This document shows positions 35,701 through 47,700 of a DNA stretch of 64,000 nucleotides, piece by piece. The notes below the pieces were generated by a model. The model did not search any database. It had not been told where the DNA came from and saw only the letters and a program-made list of their open reading frames with translations. The position numbers were made by a program, and so were the translations under genes. How positions within the stretch are numbered: the stretch's first letter is position 1; every line of letters starts with the position of its first letter. Origin of the DNA: Eublepharis macularius (taxonomy: Eukaryota; Chordata; Lepidosauria; Squamata; Eublepharidae); contig NC_072791.1 in the NCBI RefSeq assembly GCF_028583425.1, forward strand, positions 17,627,868 through 17,691,867, written 5' to 3'.

Positions 35701-38700
35701 CCATGGGTTAATATGGCCCTGCTTTCTCTCCCCTCCCCCCATTCTTTGTTATTCTGTCCATCACCCCAATCCATTCTCTATATTCCCCCCATTACCCCTC
35801 TCCACCCCTTATTTCTTTCCCTCTCACCACCTCATCTTGTCTTCCCCCCATTGCTCCACCACTTATCTCTTCCTCTTTCTCCCTCTTATCTTTCTTCCGT
35901 CTGTCTTTGGGCAGTGAGACAGAGTGGGTGGGTGGAGATGCCTGCTCCCAGACCCTATATACTGCTTGGCCTTCAGGTCTGGGAGGCAGCAAGAGCTTGT
36001 CGTGGTGCCAGGGAAAGGTGAGGGCTGCTCCTGAGCTTGCTGTGGTGCCAGGGTCTCCAGTTGCCACAACCTGCATTTGACGTGGCATCAGGACTCGCTA
36101 CCTCTCCTGATCTCAGGGCCACTCACTCCAGCTGTGCTCGGCCTCAGCGTGTCTTGCTGCGGTGGTGCCCGGGCCAGGGAAAGGTGAAGGCCAGTGGCCT
36201 GGACAGTTAAATATGTGGTAAGTCCCCCCCCCCCATCGCTCACTGAGAACAGTTACCTGCATTTGCACAGTGAATTGTTCTTGTTGGGGTGGTTTGACGA
36301 CCCCCCCCCCCACCTTTTTCCGCTTAAAGATTTTTCTTCAAGCCTAAGAGTTCCCCCAAGTTTGGAGAAAAATCTCCCTAGTGTCAAGGTTGCCCTGATC
36401 TGCGGGTTTAAGTATCCGTGGGTGGGGGGATATTTGGCTATTAGTATATAGATAACGATCATAGACACCTTGCTGCAGCATACTCTGTTTCTGCAGCAGA
36501 TGTTTAAGAGCTCCGTGGCAGATGACTCAATCTGGAAAGGTTGTCTGAAGGCAGAATGTTTACTTGGTTGTTTCGAAATTGGCTGTTAGTAAATTACTTG
36601 TTACATTTATATCCTGCCTTTCTTCCAACATTTACTGTTTCCAATTAACGTGCATAGGTCAGGGGTGAAGCTTGCAGCCTGCGCACTGTGGGTTGCATTC
36701 CATGGAGGATTTCTGCAAATGGAAGGGAGGGCAAGTTCTGTCATTTACCCCCTTCCATGGCAGACTTATGACTCCTCCTGCTAGCTGTTCCAAGTTGAGA
36801 TGGGCACGGACCAGGAAAACCCACGGGTTGTTGGGCCGTGGCCTGTCAGCTGGAGCAAGGGGGGGAGATTTAAATGTTAAAGTGCTCCCAGTGCCGATTG
36901 CCAGCAATGCCAGGATTGCTTTAACTCCCCTTGCTCCAGCTGACTGATGGGCCGCTGGAGCGGGGGGGGGGATTTAAACTTTAAAGTGCTCCCGGCGCTG
37001 CTTGCCAGCGATACTGGGAGCGCTTTAACCCCCCTCATGTCTGGATTCATGGACGATGGACTAACAGACTGGCCAAAAAGTCATGGGGGCCATAGAAAAT
37101 GGGCATCCTATGATCCACCGATTCACGAATGCTGAACCGGGCCGGTCCATGTGAAATTTTGGTCCATTTTCTAGTCCGTGCCCACCTGTAGTTCCAAGAG
37201 ATCTCCTGTCCTCCAGAAGCAGCATTTTGGTAGGCCTTTGGGGTAAGACAGAGCGGAGAGATGAGGAAACCAGACTCCACTGATGGAAATCCTTTCCGGC
37301 AACCCCTGGTGAGGTTTTCATGGCAAGACACCAACAGAGGTGGTTTGCCATTGCCTACCGCTGCAAACCTGGTCTTCATTGGCAGTCTCCCCAATTACTA
37401 ACCAAGGCCAACCCTGCTTAACTTCTGAGATCTGACGAGATCTGGACCACCTGGGCTATACAGTCCATAAAGGGCCTGTGTGATAGAACCCTATTCCAAT
37501 ATAGAATCATTAATTTTTCTCACCTTCCTACTAAAATATATTTTCCCATTTTTGGCAGGTTTCGTTTGTGGATCCAGTGAAAAGCCTCCATCTGAACATA
37601 GTGCTAAAGCAGTTTAAATGGTAAGGGTTGCTCCTTCCACTCCTCTTGTGTTTTGAATTAAAGGCAAGCGGCGAAGGGAGCGGAAGCTGTTTTCGAGCAA
37701 GCACGTGAAGCCGCCACACAGAAGGTGGAAATAAACATTGCTAAGTATCTAGGGACGCTCAAGTGCACCTCATTTCATGTGTCCCCCCTCCAACTTTCCA
37801 TGCATTCAAATGCACACAGTCACACTTCAGTTTGCTCTGCATGAATACATTCACCCATTCGATATAGTTCCTCCTCAACTGCTAAAGTATCTCAGTTTCC
37901 CCCACATCCATTCATTGAAATGCAGATCTTGACACTTTCTCACACCTTAAAGAAATGCAAATTGGCAAGTCAAAGGAGCCTACAGTGCTTGTTCTCACCA
38001 TGAAAACAGAGCTGAATTAGTGCACTGCCCTCTGGAATCACTTGCAGATGTGATCATACAAAGGGAGCTCCCATGAAAGCGGCATTCACGTGCGCTGAGC
38101 AAGAACAGCCTGCCTGTGAGTTGAGAATGACACATAAAGTCCTGCTTGAGCATCCCCAGGTAAGTTGCAATGTGTATTTCCACACAGTGACCATTGGTCC
38201 ACCTAGCACAAAATCTTGAGTCTTTCCAAAGATCTTGCTATTGAACGTGGGGTGTTGAGCAAGCAAGTCGTATGGTCTCGGGCTGAGCTATGGCCTCTCT
38301 GTTGCCGACCTCTCTAGCACCAATAAAATGCAACAGAGGAGTACGAGTCATTTGGAAGAGAGGGGCCAGGTAGGATGCCTGCCTTTGTGTAGCAACCCTG
38401 GCCTTCCTTGGTAATCGTCCATCCAAATATTGACCAGGGCCAACTCTGCTTAGGCTCCAAGATCTGATGAGATTGGGCTAGCCTAGGCCATCCAGATCAG
38501 GGTAGGAGCTCCCTTACCTGTAGCCGTTTTGGGGACATAATGCATTCCAGTATGTATGCACTGGGTCGAGCTATTGCAGCAGTCCTATTGACATAATAGT
38601 CCCACCCACCCCCCTTTTTTGGAGCTCCGTTGCTGTATCTGAACCCTGACTGATTTCCCCACAGTTCCAATGAGCAGATTGTGGACATGATTCAGAAAGG

Positions 38701-41700
38701 GGACAGGACCAAGTTTGATGCTGAGGCTCTGAAACAGCTGATCAAGCTGCTACCTGAAAACAAGGAGGTAGTACTACTCATCTTCCCTTTGCCCTGTGCA
38801 GGGTATGCATAGCCAGGTTATACATGTTTTAATGGCTCCTGGTTGCTGTGCCTTTGGCAGAAGCTTAACAGTGTGATCCTAAGCAGATCAGCTCAGAATC
38901 CTACTGAAGTCTATTCAATGAGGCTTGCTCCCGGGAAGGTGTTCTTAGGATGGGATTGTAAAACACTGAAATCTAGCTGGGGAACTTTGCTTGCCGCTGA
39001 CCTCCACGTTAGAAAAAGCTTCACTCCCTAAATTTCTGAGCGTCAGGCTGCTTTTACTGTCTCTCTACACGAGACACCTCAGCGCATGTTTGTCACGTGT
39101 AGGGAGACGTAATGTTAGCTGGGAAGGGTAGTTTAAAAAGACAGCCCGTGGAGATTGCTCCTCAGAGGGTTTGTTAATTTCATCATCGCATCCCTGAAGG
39201 CTCTGTCAATTTCACCTCTCCAGTCTAAAACTGTGAGGGCAGCAAGGAATGGAAATGAGCTGGAGCTGCCTTCCAGAACCAGGCTTGGACCTGGAAAGGT
39301 TATAATGGGCTGAAGTTTCCCTTCTGGCATTTCACAGCCCCTTCTCGCAGCTCCCGTGTATAGCAAAGCCTTTGCTCTGCTGCTGGCTCTGTCTTTTTAA
39401 ACTACCCTTCCCTGCTAACATTGCATCTCCCGACACATGTTCTTGACGTGTCAGATGTGTCATGTAGAAAGATTGTTAGAGGAACAAAACAGAGGGGTTA
39501 AGTAACAACCTAAAAATATATTAGAAAGTATTTATTATAAACATGCACAAATGTAGATTAAAAACAAGTTTAAAACATAAGGCCTGAATGGCATGCTACA
39601 TGTATATGCTAAAACTTTGCATTGTTTGCGGAAGGCCAGGAGCGTGGGGGCTCTCCTGACCTCCTCAGGCAGGGCGTTTCATAGGGTAGGGGCCACCACA
39701 GAGAAAGCCCGTGTACGGGCTGCTGTTGATTTCACTCATGTACTGGCTGGCACCTGCAAGAGACCCTGTTCAGATGAGCGAAGCTGCCGTGGAGGGACGT
39801 GCCTCACCTTCCTCCCCAATAGGGACCCCAAACAGCTTATAACATTTTCCCTCCCTCATTGTAGCCTCATAACATCCCTGGGAGGTAGGTTAGGCTAAGA
39901 CAGAGTGACTGGCACAAGGTCACCCATGGAGATAGAGCAAGATGTGTAGCCATGTTAGTCTGTCTATAGCAATAGAAAAGAGCAAGAATCCATTAATGTC
40001 TGTAAGACTTAACAAAATTTGTGGTAGGGTATGACCTTTCGTGAAGTACCCTACTTCTTCGGGTGTCTGAAGAAGTGAGCTGTGCCTCATGAAAGCTCAT
40101 ACCCTACTACAAATTGTGTTAGTCTTACAGATGCTACTGGACTCTTGCTCTTTTCTAAGGTCACCCAGTGAGCGTCCATGAGAGAATGGGGATTTGAACC
40201 TGGGCACTCCCAGATCCCGGGACAACATTGTGCCATACTGGATGCATGGCGTTATTTCCATATGGAATATAGTATGCAGTTACATGTATCCCTACTCCCC
40301 CCCCCGCCCCACCTTTATCATGTAGGCACTTGGTCGTGGCATTCTATTCACTGTGCCTGTGTCAAAATTAATATGTTTGCATTCTAATTGCATATGACAG
40401 CATTCATGTTCTTTCCCATACTGAAGTAACATCTGTGAAAAGTAAATTGTCATGTGACTTTAGCCTGAGCAGCTAACATCCAAGATGCTAAGCCACTATG
40501 GTCTTTCATATGTTAAGCAACTGGGGTAGGTTGGGGTGGCAGAAAACGTGTTCTGTGGCCCTCAAGGGAAGGAGTGACACATTCATCTGGACAGGAACAC
40601 CAATATTAAAAATCGCTTCTGCATCTCTGACAATTTATGTGTGAGCCCCAGATGCCAAGAAGGTAGATGCTGGAGCATGTATTTGCAGTTGTGAAGCCAG
40701 CCCCTTCTCACTTTACTGTAGCATAAGCTTTCGAGAGCCACAGCTCTCTTGGTCAGATGCATGGAGGATATGAAGGGTATCTCTGGCCAGTTTCTTCATA
40801 CCCTCCATGCATCTGACCAAGAGAGCTGTGGTTCTCGAAAGCTTATGCTACAGTAAAGTTGGTCAGTCTTAAAGGTGCTACTGGACTCTTTTCTATTTTG
40901 CTACTACACAGACTACCACGGCTAACTCCTCTGGATCTCGTCCTAGGGGATCTGCCATTTCATTGCGAACTGTGTCTTTGTAGATCTCTTAAAGAGCGCT
41001 CAGTTGGTATACCAGAATGTGGGAATTGGCCCTTGCAAATCTAATCTGAATGCACATCTAATCTGAATGTGTGGGCTACTTGAAAATGCAGTTTTGACTG
41101 TGATGATCACCTTTATTCTTTGCTAGACGGAGAGCCTGACAAACTTCAAAGGCGAAAAGGCAAAGTTAGCAAACGCAGATCGCTTTTATCTGGGCCTCCT
41201 TGGCATTCCTAGGTAAGAGAGAACTTCACTCCTCCCCCTTGTTTATGAGAAATACTTATGCTGTTTCGAGGTGTTTCAAGGCTGGGACAAGGAGTTGTTG
41301 CTGTAATATTGAAGCACATCACACAAAGCAATACACTGGTATTCTAAGTGAACTTCTGCACTTTGTATGAACTGTCTGTGGGTTTTTTTTCCAGAATGTT
41401 GTGTAACTGAAACAGGTGTGCTTTCATCTTTGACAGCCAATTAAAAATAGTGGACACTATCTAGATTAATGTTCTCTGTGGAACAGACCAATGGTGATCT
41501 AGCAACGTTTTGTCATTTCTCATAGATTTATAGTTTTGTTTTTCAAGTAGGATATAACGTTATTTTTGGCTAATTAGAATGCTATACAATAGAAAATATG
41601 AATATTTAATTAAGTGTTAAACAATATCATAGTTTATCTATGCTATCACATGAAAATAGATCCAGAGGAGTTAGCCGTGTTAGACTGTAGTAGAAAAATG

Positions 41701-44700
41701 GCAAAGAGTCCAGTAGCACCTTGAAGACTAACCAACTTTACTGTAGCATAAGCTTTTGATAACCATGCATCTGATGAAGAGAACTGTGGTTCTCGAAAGC
41801 TTATGCCACAGTAAAGCTGGTTAGTCTTAAAGGTGCTACTGGACTCTTTGCCATTTTATCACATGAAAAAGATCTTAGATATTTGCATAAGATAACATAA
41901 AACATGCAAATTCAGATAGTATGTTAGAGTTCTGACTGGAAGAAATCTCATCAGAATCTAGGTGAGATTCTTACCTTTGTATTGTATCCTATGGGAATCC
42001 TAATACGTTTCACAGAAACTTTGATGGTTTTAAACTTAGAGTTAATTAGGAAATGTAAGCAAACCTAATTCTTATTGCCTTTCTGTGCTTTATTATTGTA
42101 GGATTTATATTAACGATCATATATGTTTTGATACTTTGCTTCTTTAAAAGACTAGAATGTAATTTCAATAAAAAGAAATAAACAAACTCTAGAAGGATGA
42201 TTGTTGTGGATTTTCCAGGCTGTATAGCCATGGTCTTGGCATTGTAGTTCCTGATGTTTCGCCAGCAGCTGTGACTGGCATCTTCAGAGGTGTAGCACCA
42301 AAAGACAGAGATCTCTCAGTGTCACAGGGACACCAAATCTTCAGAGGTGTAGCACCAAAAGACAGAGATCTCTCAGTGTCACAGGGACACCAAATCTTCA
42401 GAGGTGTAGCACCAAAAGACAGAGATCTCTCAGTGTCCCTGTGACACTGAGAGATCTCTGTCTTTTGGTGCTACACCTCTGAAGATGCCAGTCACAGCTG
42501 CTAGTGAAATGTCGGGAACTACAATGCCAAGACCATGGCAATACAGCCTGGAAAATCCACAACAACCATCGTTCTCTGGCTGTGAAAGCCTTCAACAATA
42601 TAAACTCTAGAAGGTTTCTCTATACCTTGATGAGAAACAAGCATTGCAAGAAGAACCCTATAAATAATGTACTGAGAAGCAAAACTTGTTCAAAGAGCAG
42701 TCTCTGTTTGGAAGGTCTTAACTAACTGCTGGAAGCTATCCAAAAGTAAAGATAAATCTTTCTTCTGGGATGAACCTTAGTGAAGACCCAGGAAAAACAA
42801 TCAATTACAGAGTTGTAAGGAATCATCTTTACTAAAGGTTTTCAAATGGTCTCCTACACAGACTCTAGCACAGATCTTAAAACAGTCCTAGCAATCAATT
42901 TCCCCAGAACACAGCACATTAGAATAATAATTCTAGAACCAACCTAAACACTCATGCAATGGCAACATCCACAGGTAGGAATGTTTCTATAACCCTTACA
43001 GAATAAATGAACCCATAAAATTGCCTTCTATTGAGGATGGAAATACACATTACTAAGTATTTAGGGGCCCTGACCTGGATAGCCCAGGTGAGCCTGATCT
43101 CGTCAGATCTCAGAAGCTAAGCAGAGTCTGCCTTGGTTAGTAATTGGATGGCAGACCTCCAACGAAGACCAGGGTTGCAGAGGCAGGCAATGGCAAACCT
43201 TCTCTGTTAGTCTCTTGCCATGGAAACACGACCAGGGGTTGCCATATGTCAGCTACGACTTGAGGGTACGCTCCACCACCACTAAGTATCTAGGGACACT
43301 CAAGTGAACCTCATTTCATGTGTCTTCCCTCCAACTCTCCATGTACTCACTCGCATAGTCACACTTCAATTTGCTCTGTGTGAATACATTCACACGTTTG
43401 ATATCAGTTCCCCCTCAACAGCTAAAAGTATCCCAGTTTCCCCCACATCCATTCATTGAATTGCAGATTTTGACACCTTCTCATACCTTGAAATGCAAAT
43501 TGGCAAGTCAAAGGAGCCTACCGTACTTGTTCTCTCAGCAAAAACAGAGCAGAATTGGTGCTTTGCCCTCCGGAATGACTCGCAAATGCAGTCACACAAA
43601 GGGAGCTCCCGTGAAAGCGGCATTCACATGCGCTGAGCAAGAACAGCCTGCACATGAATTGAGACCTACACATACAATCTTGCACTTGAGCATCCCTAGG
43701 TATTTAGTAATGTGTATTTCCACCCTGAGTGGCCTATCAAGATCAGTATTGCCTTACTCTGACAAGCAGTGGCTCTCCGGGGTGTGAGGTGGAAGTCTTT
43801 CATAGCACCTCCTACCTGATCCTTTAAAATGGATATGCTGGAGACTGAAGTTGGGACTTCCTGTGCGCATATTGGATACTCTACCGCATGGGCTGCCGAC
43901 AGATGCTAAACTGGGCCGTTTCCAGACGGCTTACCTGCCTCCGGAACGTTGCGCCATCTTGCGGGGAAAACACGAAATATCGCGTTTTCTTGCACGAGTT
44001 TTGCACGACGTCGCATGACGTCGTGCAAAACTCGTGCGAGAAAACGCGATATTTCGCGTTTTCCCCGCAAGATGGCGCAACGTTCCGGAGGCAGGTAACC
44101 CGTCTGGAAACAGCCCTGGTCAGAATCTTTTTTCCTTTAGAAAACACACTTGGAAAATTGCCATTTCACACTAAAAAAAAATGGGCTGGTTTCAAGAATG
44201 AGCCGCTCGTACGGGTAGGTTTCGAAGTAGGCTGGTTCCATTGGGGCTGCTCATAAGTTTCTCAATGGAGCTCACAGCTGCTTTGGGAGGTGGCTTTGTA
44301 TTTATTTATTTATTTTATATCATATTTGTATTCCGCCCTCCCCGCGAGCAGGCTCAGGGCAGATAAGAACATTAAGAACATTTAAAACATTCCATATTAA
44401 CACATTTAAAAACATCATACAAAATATCGTACAAAAATAGCAGCACTCTTTTTCCTGATGGTGGCAATACAGTTAATAACAAATAATACAACAGTACAAC
44501 TGAATAGAGCAGCAGCTTAAGAACAATGGTGGGCAGCTTTCACAGGGACGGGGGTAGATGTATCCTCCAGTCAGTGGAGGCCCAGCCTCAGCCATAAGCC
44601 TGGCAGAACAACTCTGTCTTACAGGCCCGGCGGAAAGATAGTAGAGCCTGCCGGGCCCTGGTCTCGGTAGACAGAGCGTTCCACCAGGTAAGAGACAGGA

Positions 44701-47700
44701 CTGAGAAAGCTCTAGTCAAGGCCAGGTCGGCCTCCTTGGAGCCAGGGACTGATAACAATTTCTTTCCTCCCAATCGGAGGGTCCTCTGGGGAATATACGG
44801 GGAGAGATGGTCCCACTGGCCCCAGTCCGCACAAGTCAATACCAAGACCTTGAACCTGATCCGATACTCCACTAGATCATGCAAATACAGCGTTGTCTGG
44901 GAGAATGCTAAAGCTACTTCTCCCTGTGTTATGTTTACAAACAGAAGTGAACCCCTGTGAGTCTGGCAGGCACTACCACACATGTGATATGAAGTCCTCA
45001 TGTTGCTCCCCAGCAAACACATCGACTTTTGTAAGGGGTAGATAGAGTCTAATTTCAGAAACTTTGTTCCTGGGTTTTGGGGTCCATGCCAGGAAAGGGA
45101 AGTTGGGAGAAGCATCAGTGGAGATTGGGACTGTGGAGTTTTGGCAATGCTAGAAGATGAAATGGAGAAAGAGGAATCTAGGAAGCTCTCTTGGTTAGAC
45201 GTGGAAAGTGAATTGCAGAGCAAAAGGGATAGACGGCTCTGTGAAATATTCCAGCCATCAGAGCTGAACGTGATTCAACGAGTTGGGCTTATCAGATCTC
45301 TCGCTTTTGCACCGGTTATTTACCTTAGCTACCGCTTGAGGATTGAATGCCTGCTGATCTGCGCGGAGGCAAGCGTGGTGATGGACTTGCTTTGGCCTAA
45401 AGCAAAACTGGTCAAGGCAGCTTGTGAAAGTGAGTCATAAAAATTTTACCTATAGTTGTACTCTCTGATCTCCCAGCTCTTTAGGTGTTTTTTTTTTCCA
45501 AAAAAGATTTCTATCCCACCTTTCAGCACAAGCGTCAGAGGTGGTTAGAATGAAAAGGTTTTGGTTAAAGACACTATACATAAAAAACAGGATTTGTTCA
45601 AGTTACGGCCCAATACATTTATAGTTGACTATAATGCTTCATATCCCCCTGCTCTTTTCTTCCAGCACTTCTCACAAATCCTCGTCTTCCAGTGTTCTGT
45701 CAGTTGATTCTCAAAGTTGGAAACTTCTTAAATTATGTAAGGAAAGTGTATTTATTTACTTCATTTACACACTGTCTTTCTCTGTAATGGGAACCCAGAG
45801 CTTGCATACATCATTCTCCTCTCTTCTATTTTCTCCTCACAACAACCTTGTGAGGGGAGGTTAGGCTAAGAAAGTATGACTGGCCCAACGTCACCAAGCA
45901 AGTGTGTGAGAGCGGGGGTTTGAAACTGGGTATCCCAAATCCTAGCTTGACACTGGGGTGCGGAGAGAGGGGAAAGGGTGAATGGGTTTTATTGTTTCTC
46001 ACAGTAGATATTAGTCAAGTCTTGATTACAAGATCCATACAAGAGGAGAGTCCTCCTGTCCTTATTAGCATCTCAATGATCACTGGATATGACTGTTGAG
46101 TTCTGTGGTGTTTTGCCAGTGTCTCAAATTTTCAAGTGGCCACTTTTATTTTATTTCACAGAAGTAAAGAAGGAATGACAAAAGAGCACCTTTCTAAACT
46201 ATACTCAATCAGATCATCTGATTCTCTCTTTTTTTTAGGGTTGTCACACCGGCAATGCCAGTGGATTCAAAATTGGCGCGTTGCTGAAACTAACCGAGAC
46301 GTGAGCAAATCAAGCACGTATAACTTTGCTCCACCACATCCTGGAGGTGCTGGGGGCAACTTTTGATTTCTTATTTGTACTTAAACTATGACTCTGGAAA
46401 CATGTTCTTATCAGCAGCCTTGATTTAAAACGCAATTACGATGGACTTGTATCCTACGGTCTCTTTTTGATTATGGCAATTGGCAGAGGAGCGATGGGCA
46501 TTTTCCAGTGGCTTGCCCTTCCCACTGCAGCCCCCCTCTTTTGCCCCAATGCTGTTCATGAGAGTCTGCTGACCCTCCCCCCTCCCCACCACGCAATTTT
46601 GCTGAGGCTTAATGGGTTGAAGGGCTGGGCAAGAAAATCTCTTTCCACAAACTTCATTTCACTCTAGAATCTTGTAGACTATAAGCTGTGATATACGCAT
46701 TACCCAATTTCATGGGGTTTTTTTTAAAGCAGAAGAACCTTAGGATATGAATGCATCCAGGGCTTTTTTTCTGGGAAAAGAGGTGGTGGAACTCAGTGGT
46801 GGAACTCAAGACCGCACAATGGCATCACTTTAGGTCAGCTGGAACAAGGGAAGAGTTTTTAAAAGTTTAAATAGCCCTCAGTGAAAATGGTCACATGGCC
46901 GGTGACCCCATCCCCTGATCTCCAGACAGAGGGGAGTTTAGGTTGCCCTCCGTGCCGAGCAGCACGGAGGGCAACCTAAACTCCCCTCTGTCTGGAGATC
47001 AGGGGGCAGGGCCACCGGCCATGTGACCATTTTCAAGAGGTGCTGGAACTCCGTCCCACTGCATTTCAGCTGAAAAAAAGCCCGGAATGCACCCATGCAT
47101 GAGTTATACACTGACGTGCATCCTAGTTTCAAAGTCCACACAGAGACAGACCAGTATTAGTTTGTCACTCAGCAGCTTCATCTAGCCAAGGTTAGTGTCA
47201 ATATAGATTATTCCAGGCAGAAGGAGACAATTTCATGGTTTGGCTGAATCTTCCCCAGTGGCTTTAGCATTAGTTTGATTAAATATGCACTCTTTGATTC
47301 TGCTTTTCTGAAGGGTTTTGGAATTCCTGTTGTGGCTCCCAGATTTTTCAGAAAGACTCAAATTTGTATGTGCAACGTACTTTAATTCAGTGTGTGACAA
47401 GATGGCATCTTGTGATATGTGTTTCCCTTCCTCTTGCCGTATGTTTAGCTGGCAGCCTCAGAGGAGACAGAACTTGCCATGTGACAATGCTGCATTACTT
47501 TCCATGTTGTAATAGACACTGCCATGCGCTCTGCCTTCCCTCCTCCTGGTCGTTTCATGTCTCTTGTCATTCAACTCTGAGAGATGCTGTAATGATTTCA
47601 AGTAAATGTGTGCCTGTATCTTTAAATGCTTGGTGTGAGATAGGTGAAGAGTGGGGGTGAAAGAGAGGGATATGATTGGTTGATGACTGAGAGTGTGGGC

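Noticed and set aside
42281..42451. 57-bp repeats as a CRISPR-like array
   Set aside because: Units are directly adjacent with no unique spacers, inside a eukaryotic hairpin repeat.
44588..45223. 211-codon minus-strand frame as a gene
   Set aside because: Half of it lies in an interspersed repeat that recurs at 31.6 and 39.6 kb.
47318..47370. [15 protein letters not shown] (52 nt, phase-compatible) as the missing FH2 exon
   Set aside because: Phase and borders fit, but the residues resemble a segment already coded by the next exon and not the needed TLLHH stretch.
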